Positions 1 to 6,031 of a stretch of DNA of 10,021 nucleotides are shown here, in pieces. The position numbers and the translations under genes were made by a program. Each line of letters begins with the position of its first letter. Position 1 is the stretch's first letter. The DNA is taken from positions 1 through 10,021 of the forward strand of contig JAGVLR010000181.1 of assembly GCA_020054175.1 (NCBI GenBank), read 5' to 3'. The notes below the pieces were generated by a model. It saw nothing but the letters and a program-made list of their open reading frames with translations, did not search any database and was not told the origin of the DNA. Source of the DNA: Candidatus Dadabacteria bacterium (lineage in GTDB: Bacteria > Desulfobacterota_D > UBA1144 > Nemesobacterales > UBA2774).

Positions 1-175
1 GATGCAGTCGGGCGAGATGATAAAAGAAGATTCCAGAACGATTTTTCTCCTTTACGACGACGCCTCGGCACAGCAGGCGGACGCTTCCATAGAGAGCATA
101 AAAAACGAGTATAAAGAGCTCTTCGACCAGGAAGCCGTTCTCAGGATCGACAGCGAAGCAGCCGTTTCTTTCTAG
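1..175 (+). CDS. DUF3574-like protein, C-terminal fragment (5' end outside window)
   Basis: A frame open from the window edge ends with TAG at 173-175 and encodes the last 58 residues of a protein that begins upstream; the ATG at base 2 is probably internal. The visible part has a strand (TIFLLYDD), a helix, the motif EYKELFDQEAVLRID and the end AVSF. This matches my memory of the C-terminus of DUF3574 proteins, where a YkxxFxQExVLR motif precedes a terminal V-F strand; DUF3574 has no established function. Too little is present to see a signal peptide or active site. The gene runs toward the antitoxin gene on the opposite strand, 21 bp away, with no clear hairpin terminator between them. I am confident that it is coding and moderately confident of the family. 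Confidence 0.6.
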   Translation, partial: MQSGEMIKEDSRTIFLLYDDASAQQADASIESIKNEYKELFDQEAVLRIDSEAAVSF

Positions 176-196
176 TTTAGTACGATGGGAAAACGA

Positions 197-484
197 TTAT
201 TTGTGAAGCGCATCGATCGCGGCTTCGGCGTCTTTATCTATTATTCTGAGGAGCGCCTGTGCTGGACCCTGCGGGACACGCTTGCCCTGCTCCCACTGTC
301 TGAGAGTCGATAATGGAATCAGGAAGACCCCCGAAAATTCCTTCTGACTAAGGCCGGTCTTTTTACGAATGTGGGCAACGTCCATAGCGGTGTAGCGCCT
401 CACGCACGCGCCGGTTTTTTTCCCCTTCTTCCATTCGATCGCCTCTTCCGCGCCCTTCCTTATGGATTCGAATCTTTCGCTCAT
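197..484 (-). CDS. HTH antitoxin of a type II toxin-antitoxin pair (NadS/HigA-like)
   Basis: This 95-residue protein has a basic N-terminal arm (residues 8-31) followed by a Cro/C1-type helix-turn-helix at about 35-82: DVAHIRKKTGLSQKEFS, then STLRQWEQGKRVPQGPAQALLRI. The LSQxxF...STLRxWEQGxRxPxGPAxALLRI pattern is typical of the antitoxin partner of PF06296 RelE-like toxins, sometimes called NadS. The expected role is to bind and neutralise the toxin and to repress their shared promoter. The start ATG overlaps the toxin stop (ATGA at 484-481), indicating translational coupling; the toxin gene is first, the order seen in HigBA-like loci. The turn before the recognition helix reads FLIPLST, with hydrophobic residues and Pro where GVS is commoner, which may alter DNA binding. 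The family call is firm; target and activity are inferred. Confidence 0.85.
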   Translation of the reverse strand: MSERFESIRKGAEEAIEWKKGKKTGACVRRYTAMDVAHIRKKTGLSQKEFSGVFLIPLSTLRQWEQGKRVPQGPAQALLRIIDKDAEAAIDALHK

Positions 485-825
485 TCACTTCTCCCTTTTA
501 AAATTGCCGCCAGCTTCGAAAGCTCGTTTCTTTCGGCTTTTGTCAGGTTGTCTTTCTCGTTCTTTCCGTAAATATCCACGAGGTGAATCTCCTTATCTTT
601 TACGACAAACAGGTGGATGACTCGTACCCCGCCGCTTTTGCCTTTTCCATCCACACCAGCGTAGCGGAGCTTCCTGAATCCGCCTGTCCCCTGCATGACC
701 TCTCCAGCCCGGGGATTTGCCGCGAGGATATTTGCCACGTCATCCATCTGGGCGGAAGACAAAAGTCTCTCGGCGCGCTTGATGTAGTTCGGGTGCTCGA
801 CGACCGTTACCAGTTTGTCACGCAT
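481..825 (-). CDS. RelE/HigB-like type II toxin
   Basis: This 114-residue basic protein carries the PF06296-type RelE core: GTGGFRKLRYAG (47-57), GKSGGVRVIHLFV (62-74) and IYGKNEKDNLTKAERNEL (85-102). Members with this signature are predicted ribosome-associated mRNA endonucleases or otherwise translation-blocking toxins, neutralised by the HTH protein encoded next. The chosen ATG (825-823) has GAGGT (840-836) ten bases upstream. The stop overlaps the antitoxin start by four bases, so the pair forms an operon. No frameshift or truncation is seen, and the Lys/Arg-rich core residues typical of the family are present, so the toxin looks intact. The upstream 137-bp gap is shared with a divergent gene. 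The alternative is a non-toxic RelE-fold protein; activity cannot be read from the sequence. Confidence 0.87.
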   Translation of the reverse strand: MRDKLVTVVEHPNYIKRAERLLSSAQMDDVANILAANPRAGEVMQGTGGFRKLRYAGVDGKGKSGGVRVIHLFVVKDKEIHLVDIYGKNEKDNLTKAERNELSKLAAILKGRSE

Positions 826-848
826 GTAAAATAGTACCTCAATGAATT

Positions 849-875
849 ACTTGTGGCAAGCAGCATATTACAGAT
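849..875 (-). promoter_or_regulatory. possible toxin-antitoxin promoter with short operator-like palindrome
   Basis: Reading toward the toxin, TAATAT (870-865) could serve as a -10 element; no convincing -35 is seen. The small palindrome CTTG-tgg-CAAG (850-860) lies where transcription would start, a common place for an antitoxin operator. Both elements are short, so this is only a candidate. Confidence 0.25.
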
Positions 876-896
876 TACCTCCTCTTTCCATTCATA

Positions 897-925
897 TTGA
901 TTTCCCCGCCGTGCTGTTCTATCAT
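897..925 (+). promoter_or_regulatory. candidate sigma-70-type promoter for the 963-2661 genes
   Basis: TTGATT (897-902) and TATCAT (920-925) are separated by exactly 17 bp and match the -35 and -10 consensus at 4/6 and 5/6 positions. Transcription would begin near 932, giving a leader of about 30 nt that ends in a strong ribosome site, GGAGGGG (950-956), six bases before the ATG at 963. It points away from the toxin-antitoxin operon, so the gap holds divergent promoters. Confidence 0.45.
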
Positions 926-962
926 TTGAAATCATATCCGCAGAACGAGGGAGGGGTAGCAT

Positions 963-1280
963 ATGTTCATCGCAAGATGGCAGGTTGAGGCGCGGTTCGG
1001 ATACAAGCAGTCGGCAATAGATTCCATGAAAAAATGGCTCGCCGAGGTCGGGTCGCAGATCGGGTGGAAACCGGACAAGGTCAGGCTCATAACGGGCTCC
1101 ATCGGGGCGAACGAGTCCACCATCGAGACGGAGATAAAGGTGAAGAGCCTTAAGGATCTCGAGGACGCCTGGGCGAAGCTGGCCAAGCTCAAGGACCACA
1201 AGAAGTGGGGCAAGGAGTTCGAGAAGTATATCGTCTCCGGCACCGCCCGGTGGACGATATACAGGGTCGTGAACGACTGA
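963..1280 (+). CDS. small protein of unknown function, possible alpha+beta barrel fold
   Basis: This 105-residue protein has a strong ribosome site (GGAGGGG, 950-956) and begins MFIARWQVEARFGYKQ. I do not recognise a named family with confidence. The apparent order is a strand (IARWQVEA), a helix (KQSAIDSMKKWLAEVG), strands (VRLITGSIG and STIETEIKV), a helix (LKDLEDAWAKLAKL), a helix (HKKWGKEFEKYI) and a final strand (TARWTIYRVV). That layout, with a long WGKEFEKYI helix before the last strand, resembles the NIPSNAP/dimeric alpha-beta barrel type of small protein; this is an inference from pattern only. There is no signal peptide or membrane segment, so it is probably cytosolic. It lies 61 bp upstream of the LCAT-like hydrolase on the same strand and may be co-transcribed, but a functional link is unproven. 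Confidence 0.7.
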   Translation: MFIARWQVEARFGYKQSAIDSMKKWLAEVGSQIGWKPDKVRLITGSIGANESTIETEIKVKSLKDLEDAWAKLAKLKDHKKWGKEFEKYIVSGTARWTIYRVVND

Positions 1281-1282
1281 CA

Positions 1283-1297
1283 CGGGCCCCGGGCCCG
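1283..1297 (+). other. GC-rich intercistronic hairpin
   Basis: CGGGCC (1283-1288) can pair with GGCCCG (1292-1297) around a 3-base loop, starting two bases after the preceding stop codon. No T-run follows, so it is not a classic intrinsic terminator; it could stabilise the upstream mRNA or cause pausing between the two genes. Confidence 0.35.
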
Positions 1298-1341
1298 AAA
1301 GGCCGCTGCCTTAACGACATAATCCCCGAAGGAGGCCCCCG

Positions 1342-2661
1342 ATGGCGCTCGTAAACCCAGTAATATTCGTGCCGGGCATAACGGCTACGTATCTCAAGGA
1401 TGAGTACAAGCTCCCGCCCGACTTCGTCTGGACGGTGCTCACAAAAGAATACGAGCGCGTCGCGCTTCATCCCGACGACCTCAGATACGAAGTGCAGGAG
1501 CCCGCGCGTCTCCGCCCCGACCAGCTCTACGAAATCGCGTATAAAGAGCTCGTCGAGGAGCTCCGCTATAATCTTAGAAAGCGTGAAGACCTCAAGGTGC
1601 CAGTTTTTCCGTTCGGGTACGACTGGCGCATGAAGCTCGAAGACATCGAGTCCGCGCTCGCGGACTTCATCGAGGAGGTCATCGATAGAACGAAGCTCCT
1701 GAAACACTATTACAGGGAAGGGTACGGAAACAACCCTAAAGTCAATCTCGTCGGGCACTCGATGGGCGGGCTCATAATCGCGGGGTACATCAAGAACAAG
1801 GGCGCCGCGCTCGTGGATAAAGTCGCGACGCTCGCGACGCCGTACCAAGGCTCCTTCGAGGCGGTGATAAAGGTTACGACGGGCACTGCGGACCTTGGCG
1901 TCTCGCCCCCGAGCTCGCGCGAAAGGGAGTCGGCCCGTATCACGCCTTCGCTCTACTACCTCGTCCCGAGCTTCAAAAACGGGCTCGACATTCCGCCGGG
2001 TTCCGGACTGCCGGATAATCTCTTCGACCCTGCCGTCTGGCAGCCGAGCATCGTGAATTCGATAAAGGAATGGATAAAGCTGAAGGGCCTCCCGCTGGAT
2101 AAACCCGTTCAGCAGCGCGCCGAAGAGATATTCGCCCTCATGCTCGCGTGGGGAAAGGCGCACAGGAAAAAAGTGGATTCGTTCAAGCTCGCCGACGCGG
2201 GCATGGCTCCCGACAGGTGGCTGGCGGTAGTGGGCGTGGATGCCGTAACGAGGGTGAGGCTTAAGGTCGTTAAGCTCGGCTCGTCGCCCGAGTTTAAATT
2301 CAGCTCCTCCGACCGTGCTAATCAATGGAACAAGCTCAACACGCTCGACCCGCTCTGCCGCTTCACGGGCGACGGCACAGTGCCGTTCGAGGGGGCCGTC
2401 CCGAAATTCCTCGCGCCGGAAAATCTCGTCTGCGTTACGCCCGCGGATTACGGCTACTGGGAAATAGGAGACAGGGTTATTAATTCCGTGGGCGGATTCC
2501 ACGGCATACTGCCGAACATGAACATGCTCCACAGGCTTCTCGTCAGGTTTTTCACAGGCGCTCCCGATACGCGCGAAAACACCTGGGGCAGGCGCGCGCC
2601 GGGCGTCGCGAAAGATGCGTGGAAACCGCCGCTGCCTCTCGCTGATAAAACCGAGAGATAA
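1342..2661 (+). CDS. LCAT-like alpha/beta hydrolase (lipase/acyltransferase family)
   Basis: This 439-residue protein shows lecithin:cholesterol acyltransferase (LCAT, PF02450) family features in order: an N-terminal strand with the oxyanion-region motif VIFVPGITATYL (7-18), FPFGYDWR (89-96), the nucleophile elbow GHSMGGL (Ser140), the following LATPYQGS segment (164-171), the acid in GDGTVP (Asp344), and the histidine in GFHG (His387). The triad therefore appears complete. Family members hydrolyse or transfer acyl groups of lipids; the substrate here is unknown. No signal peptide or transmembrane segment is evident, so the protein is predicted to be cytosolic, unlike secreted animal LCAT. 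The start has AAGGAGG (1329-1335) six bases upstream. It follows the 105-aa gene and ends 15 bp from the convergent acetyltransferase-amidase gene. An esterase or depolymerase-like lipase is an alternative reading of the same fold. Confidence 0.85.
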   Translation: MALVNPVIFVPGITATYLKDEYKLPPDFVWTVLTKEYERVALHPDDLRYEVQEPARLRPDQLYEIAYKELVEELRYNLRKREDLKVPVFPFGYDWRMKLEDIESALADFIEEVIDRTKLLKHYYREGYGNNPKVNLVGHSMGGLIIAGYIKNKGAALVDKVATLATPYQGSFEAVIKVTTGTADLGVSPPSSRERESARITPSLYYLVPSFKNGLDIPPGSGLPDNLFDPAVWQPSIVNSIKEWIKLKGLPLDKPVQQRAEEIFALMLAWGKAHRKKVDSFKLADAGMAPDRWLAVVGVDAVTRVRLKVVKLGSSPEFKFSSSDRANQWNKLNTLDPLCRFTGDGTVPFEGAVPKFLAPENLVCVTPADYGYWEIGDRVINSVGGFHGILPNMNMLHRLLVRFFTGAPDTRENTWGRRAPGVAKDAWKPPLPLADKTER

Positions 2662-2676
2662 GCCGCCCGCTTCCGG

Positions 2677-4281
2677 TTATTTATTGTTCTTCTGATTCCA
2701 CTGCACGCTGTAGAGGTCGAACCGGCGGTCCTTCAGGTTAAGCACAGTCCCCGCGTTACGGCTCGCGTAGAGGTTTTCCAGCTGCAGGTCGGCGAACGCT
2801 ATCGTCTCCGTGTTTGGCGGAGTCGTGGCCGCTATGCCGTCTCTCGCGAAGGGGAAGTCGCACGGCGTGAGTATGCAGCTCTCCGCGTAGTTAATGTCCA
2901 TATTCTCCACGTCCGGCAGGTTGCCGACAGTCCCCGACATCACGACGAAGCACTGGTTCTGCACCGCTATCGCCTGCGAGCAGTATCTCACGCGGAGATA
3001 ACTCTGCCGCTCGTCCGTGCAGAAAGGGACGAAGATTATCGCCGCCCCCTGGTCCACGAGATAGCGCGCCGTTTCCGGGAATTCCGTATCGTAGCAGATC
3101 AGCACGCCGATGAGCCCGCAGTCCGTCGGGATCGTCTGGAGCGTGTCGCCGCCCCGCATGTCCCACCAGTATTTTTCGTTGGGCGTCGGGTGGATCTTCT
3201 CCTGCGAGTGTATGGCCCCGTCGCGGAGGAATATGTAGGAGACGTTGTGTATGTCGCCGTCGTGCATCTTCGTCGGGTGCGAGCCGCCGATGATGTTGAT
3301 GTTGTAGGAAATCGCCATTTCCTGCATGAACTTCGTGTAGCGCTCGGTGTATTCCGTCAGGTGGTTTATGGATTCCTCGGGGCGCATTTTCTTTTTCGCC
3401 GCCGAGAGGAGGGCGAGCGTTACGAGCTCGGGAAATACGACGAAATCGGAGCCGTAGTCGGACGCAATATCTATAAAATATTCTAGCTGCCCCTCGAACT
3501 GTTTTTCTGAATCCACCTTCCGCATCTGAAACTGGACAGTCGCCACGCGTACGGAGCGCGGAAGCCGCCCGCGCTTTTTCTTCTCTTTCGACGGCGGATC
3601 GACGGCGAGCGGGTTACGCCATATCATGTGGACGGCGTTGCCCCTGGATTCGTAGTCGAACGGTAAATAGCCCCGCAGTATGCCCACAGGCTCGAAGTCG
3701 TTCGAGAGGTGAAACAGTATGACCTGGTCGCGGATTTTCTTGGCCTGCACGAGCTTGAGATATTCCTCGGGGCTTCCGACTTTCGCCGCGCGTCTTTGAT
3801 AGCCCGGCATACGGCCGCCGAAGACTATGCCCTTAAGGTTAAGCTCCTGGCAGAGCTTACGCCGCTCGTCGTACAGGCGCGTCCCGATGCGGAGCCCCCT
3901 GTAGGACGGGTCGACGCAGACCTCCATGCCGTAAAGATAATCGCCGTCCGGGTCGTGCCTCGAAGCGAACCCGCCGCCGGTAATCTCCTTCCACGTGTGA
4001 GGGCGGAGGCATAGGTCGCCGCTTATCATGAAGGTAGAGCAGTAGCCGGCTATCTTGCCCTCGTATTCGACGACGAACTGCCCCTCGGGGAAGATCGAGA
4101 TCTGGCCCCGGAGCATCCCCTCCGTCACACCCGAGGAGCCGTACACCTTCGTGCTGAGAGCGACCAGGGCGGGAATGTCCCTGAATTCAGCGAGACGCGT
4201 GACGAGCTTGGGCTTCCGCCGGTGCTTATCGCGAAGGGCGTCGGGAGCGTTCGCGCCTGGTTTTCTGTCTTCGTGGTTCAT
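2677..4281 (-). CDS. GNAT N-acetyltransferase / carbon-nitrogen hydrolase fusion protein
   Basis: This two-domain cytosolic protein has 534 residues from the chosen ATG. Residues 28-220 form a GNAT acetyltransferase: RLAEFRDIPALVALS, then the acetyl-CoA loop motif VDPSYRGLRIGTRLYDERR (123-141). After a basic linker (SKEKKKRGRLPR, 231-242), residues 245-520 form a nitrilase-superfamily domain with Glu285 (VFPELV), Lys362 (EKIHPTP) and Cys396 (ICYDTEFPE), the complete Glu-Lys-Cys triad. Such fusions are a known bacterial architecture of unsettled substrate; an amidase working on an acylated amine is plausible but inferred. The frame opens upstream with GTG at 4371, preceded by a weak AAGGA; I prefer the ATG at 4281 because the extra 30 residues precede the fold and overlap repeat-like DNA, although this ATG has no clear ribosome site. 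The gene converges with the LCAT-like gene. Confidence 0.85.
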   Translation of the reverse strand: MNHEDRKPGANAPDALRDKHRRKPKLVTRLAEFRDIPALVALSTKVYGSSGVTEGMLRGQISIFPEGQFVVEYEGKIAGYCSTFMISGDLCLRPHTWKEITGGGFASRHDPDGDYLYGMEVCVDPSYRGLRIGTRLYDERRKLCQELNLKGIVFGGRMPGYQRRAAKVGSPEEYLKLVQAKKIRDQVILFHLSNDFEPVGILRGYLPFDYESRGNAVHMIWRNPLAVDPPSKEKKKRGRLPRSVRVATVQFQMRKVDSEKQFEGQLEYFIDIASDYGSDFVVFPELVTLALLSAAKKKMRPEESINHLTEYTERYTKFMQEMAISYNINIIGGSHPTKMHDGDIHNVSYIFLRDGAIHSQEKIHPTPNEKYWWDMRGGDTLQTIPTDCGLIGVLICYDTEFPETARYLVDQGAAIIFVPFCTDERQSYLRVRYCSQAIAVQNQCFVVMSGTVGNLPDVENMDINYAESCILTPCDFPFARDGIAATTPPNTETIAFADLQLENLYASRNAGTVLNLKDRRFDLYSVQWNQKNNK

Positions 4282-4296
4282 TTTATACGCATATTT

Positions 4297-4302
4297 ATTA
4301 TA
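4297..4302 (-). promoter_or_regulatory. perfect -10 box just upstream of the acetyltransferase-amidase gene
   Basis: TATAAT reads on the minus strand at 4302-4297, 15 bases before the preferred ATG at 4281. No good -35 is seen at 17 bp. Transcription from it would give a leader of only about 8-10 nt, which would fit the missing ribosome site if the message is near-leaderless. Confidence 0.3.
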
Positions 4303-4390
4303 CAGACCGAAAAGGCTGCCTCCTATATGTTTTCCATAATCTGACGTCGCGGGGCTCAGCCGCGACTCCACACTTCCGTCATCCTTCTAG

Positions 4391-4425
4391 TCTGTCATTC
4401 CCGAATGCCTGTATCGGGAATCCAG
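4391..4425. repeat. dispersed palindromic repeat, ATTCCCGA type, copy 1
   Basis: ATTCCCGA (4397-4404) and TCGGGAAT (4414-4421) form a perfect 8-bp inverted repeat with a 9-base loop, inside the context TCATTCCCG...CGGGAATCCA. The same element recurs at 9822-9852 with the same stem and loop length. It heads the composite repeat that runs to about 4660. It is too short to code and resembles REP-like palindromes common in environmental proteobacterial genomes. Confidence 0.8.
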
Positions 4426-4451
4426 TCTTTAAAGAATAAAACAAACTACTT

Positions 4452-4475
4452 CTACTTTTCCTTGATGAAAAGTAG
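4452..4475. repeat. CTACTTTT stem-loop repeat, copy 1
   Basis: CTACTTTTC (4452-4460) pairs perfectly with GAAAAGTAG (4467-4475) around the loop CTTGAT. The counterpart at 9925-9948 has CTACTTTTG pairing with CAAAAGTAG around CTTGAC. The base pair closing the loop is C-G here and G-C there, a compensatory change. Both copies continue into AGCAAAA(A/G)TCACGGGACGGGG. Confidence 0.75.
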
Positions 4476-4494
4476 CAAAAATCACGGGACGGGG

Positions 4495-4608
4495 GACACG
4501 TAGTGTCTTTTTCGACATAGCCTGGGTCGTTGCTAAAGTCACTGGAAGTGCGTCAGGTGGTAGTAGCAAGACTGCTGCTACTTCGAAAGTCAGCGGACAC
4601 GGTCCGCC
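4495..4608 (+). repeat. CACGTAGTG-family repeat unit nested in the composite repeat
   Basis: It begins with the mini-hairpin GACAC-gta-GTGTC (4495-4507), then TTTTTCGACATAGC, TGCGTCAGGTGGTAGTAGCAA (approx. 4549-4569) and GCTGCTACTTCG (4574-4585). The same blocks occur in the same order in the tandem array at 6032-6370. The unit is bounded by GGACACG at 4494-4500 and 4595-4601. At the equivalent point of the right-hand composite repeat (9968-9978) it is absent. Confidence 0.7.
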
Positions 4609-4644
4609 TAAAAATCTTCGCGTCTTCACTAAATCTTCCACCCA

Positions 4645-4667
4645 CCCCAGCCCTTGGGGAAATTTTT
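4645..4667 (+). terminator. terminator-like hairpin at end of composite repeat
   Basis: CCCCA (4645-4649) and TGGGG (4655-4659) form a 5-bp stem with a 5-base loop, followed by AAATTTTT. The stem is short, and no plus-strand gene ends just upstream. It may be a repeat component rather than a working terminator. The remaining stretch to 4806 shows no gene that I can support. Confidence 0.3.
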
Positions 4668-4806
4668 AACGCTCATCCGCTCGATTTTCTTCACGCCAAT
4701 TTCGACGTCCCGGAAGTGTATTGCTGCGCTGCTTACGCAGTTTGCAATATTATATTTTGTCCTTGCTTCCAGCCTCTCATTCCTAACGAATTCCAGCGAG
4801 TGTCTC

Positions 4807-5757
4807 CTATATGTTCTCCATGAATTCGAGTATGTGACGTGCGATCTCGTCCGGTTTTTCCTCGAGGGCGAAGTGCCCGGCGTCGAGGAGATGAAGCTCG
4901 GCGTCGGGGAGGTCTCTCAGGTACGCCTCCGCGCCGGGAGCTATGAAAGCCGGGTCGTTCTTTCCCCAGACGATGAGGGCAGGGTACTGCCGCTCGCGCA
5001 TGAGCTTCTGCCACCGGGGATAGCTGTCGATGTTCGTCTGGTAGTCCTGATACAGCCCGACCTGGATCATCCTGTCCTTTTCCGTCCGGAGGAATGCGAG
5101 GTCGTGCGTCCAGCTGTCGGGGCTCATTATGCCGCGTTTGCCCTCGGGCACGTCGCGGAGATACTGGCCGTCGATAATCGCCGGCGCACCCGTCCGCTCG
5201 TAGAGTATGGCGACGCTCTCGGGGCTTTTGTCTTCATGAGCCCTCCTGAAAAATTCCTTCCGGACGGAAGTGAGGCCTTCGTCGTAGGCGTTGCCGTTCT
5301 GGACTATTATCGCCTCCACTCGATCCGGGTTCCTCTCCATGAGCCTGAAACCGACGGGCGCGCCGAAGTCCTGCATGTAAAGCGTGAACTTTCCGACGCC
5401 GAGAACGTCGAGGAGCCCCTCCGCATGGTCGGCGAGGGCGTCGAACGTGTAGTCGAATTCGGCCGGATCGGGACGGTCACTGTAGCCCGAGCCGAGGTTG
5501 TCGGGCGCGATCACATGATACTTCGCGGACAGCATAGGGATCAGCTCCCGGTACTGGTGCGAGGAGGCCGGGTAGCCGTGAAGGAGCACGATAGCCGGCC
5601 TCGACGGATCGCCCGCCTCTCTATAGAATATCCGCCGCCCGTCGACCTCGGCGTAGCGGTAATACGTCTTTGGCGGGAGCTTATAGTCGTCGTTTCCGCA
5701 TGAGGTCAGCAGTGCAAAAGCAAATAGAGTAAATGTAAATGTCAGCAAAACAGGCAT
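4807..5757 (-). CDS. lipoprotein alpha/beta hydrolase, haloalkane dehalogenase/epoxide hydrolase-like
   Basis: This 316-residue protein begins with a hydrophobic signal ending in the lipobox LTSC (Cys20), so it is probably exported and lipid-anchored. The hydrolase core follows: oxyanion motif HGYPASSHQYR (60-70), DNLGSGYSDRP (86-96), nucleophile elbow QDFGAP with Asp130, acid Asp268 in WGKNDPAF, and His295 in AGHFALEE. An Asp nucleophile in QDFG is the signature of the haloalkane dehalogenase and epoxide hydrolase branch rather than of serine esterases; the substrate is unknown. The start at 5757 has GGAGG (5768-5764) six bases upstream. An ATG at 5787 would add MTQFRIRRGS, giving the signal the positive n-region it otherwise lacks, but has a poor ribosome site and overlaps the upstream remnant. 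A related truncated hydrolase lies immediately upstream, suggesting an old tandem pair. Confidence 0.85.
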   Translation of the reverse strand: MPVLLTFTFTLFAFALLTSCGNDDYKLPPKTYYRYAEVDGRRIFYREAGDPSRPAIVLLHGYPASSHQYRELIPMLSAKYHVIAPDNLGSGYSDRPDPAEFDYTFDALADHAEGLLDVLGVGKFTLYMQDFGAPVGFRLMERNPDRVEAIIVQNGNAYDEGLTSVRKEFFRRAHEDKSPESVAILYERTGAPAIIDGQYLRDVPEGKRGIMSPDSWTHDLAFLRTEKDRMIQVGLYQDYQTNIDSYPRWQKLMRERQYPALIVWGKNDPAFIAPGAEAYLRDLPDAELHLLDAGHFALEEKPDEIARHILEFMENI

Positions 5758-5773
5758 GGATCCCCTCCGTATT

Positions 5774-5932
5774 CTAAACTGCGTCATTCAGAAATTCCCG
5801 CATCTTAGAGGTTATGAAAACGTGGTCCTCTTCGAGGGCGAAGTGTCCCGTATTCAGTATATTGTAATCGACATTTTTTGCGTCGCGTTTATAAGCCTCT
5901 GCCCCGGGCTCCGGCTTATCATTATGAACTAT
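5774..5932 (-). pseudogene. C-terminal remnant of a second alpha/beta hydrolase, paralogue of the downstream gene
   Basis: On the minus strand, 52 sense codons lie between an in-frame TGA (5935-5933) and the stop TAG (5776-5774). The product contains HND, PGAEAYKRD, TGHFALEE and MREFL. These align in order with the end of the neighbouring intact hydrolase (KNDPAF, PGAEAYLRD, AGHFALEE, ILEFM), covering its acid and histidine motifs. Everything before the acid motif is missing: no nucleophile, no start codon before the late methionine, and upstream sequence is repeat DNA (5940 onward). The stop lies 16 bp before the intact gene's preferred ATG, the spacing expected of a former operon. Divergence is substantial (LPDAELHLLD against KNVDYNILN), so this is an old duplicate or a separate family member, not a recent copy. 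It is most likely a dead fragment. Confidence 0.75.
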
Positions 5933-5970
5933 TCAGCGCCGGTTCCGCTACTTTTGCCTTTAATCTTTTA

Positions 5971-6005
5971 TCCCCCCTTAGAAAAAGGGGGGTATGGGGG
6001 GATTT
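5971..6005. repeat. CCCCCCTT/AAGGGGGG palindromic repeat
   Basis: CCCCCCTT (5972-5979) pairs with AAGGGGGG (5985-5992) around AGAAA, followed by TATGGGGGGATT. This is a recognisable dispersed bacterial repeat type whose translation yields PPLEKGG-like peptides, so short frames across it are artefacts. It sits at the broken edge of the hydrolase remnant, about 40 bp upstream of its first preserved codon. Confidence 0.7.
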
Positions 6006-6031
6006 GTATTTGCAGTTGAGGCGCCATTATC

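Larger units (their letters stand above)
4391..4660. repeat. composite intergenic repeat, left copy (non-coding)
   Basis: This stretch between the acetyltransferase-amidase gene and the hydrolase gene is a mosaic of repeat modules. In order they are the ATTCCCGA palindrome, a CTTTAAA-rich linker, the CTACTTTT stem-loop, TCACGGGACGGGG, an inserted CACGTAGTG-family unit (4495-4608), and AAAATCTTCGCGTCTTC...CACCCACCCCAGC. All modules except the insert recur in the same order and orientation from about 9822 to the window end, where the insert is replaced by 11 bases. A 70-residue minus-strand frame across 4429-4641 is explained by the repeat and is probably not a gene. It ends with CCCCA-gccct-TGGGG followed by AAATTTTT (4645-4667), which could terminate plus-strand transcription. 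Confidence 0.75.

Noticed and set aside
1189..2532. Minus-strand 447-residue frame opposite the LCAT-like gene
   Set aside because: It is antisense to a gene with a full catalytic triad and good ribosome site; arginine-rich composition is typical of a shadow frame.
4429..4641. Minus-strand 70-residue frame over the left composite repeat
   Set aside because: It lies wholly in repeat modules and its peptide matches other repeat-derived frames; no evidence of a gene.
4654..5703. Long plus-strand frame of 349 residues opposite the lipoprotein hydrolase
   Set aside because: It is antisense to a gene with clear catalytic motifs; high GC makes long antisense frames common, and its own peptide shows no motifs.
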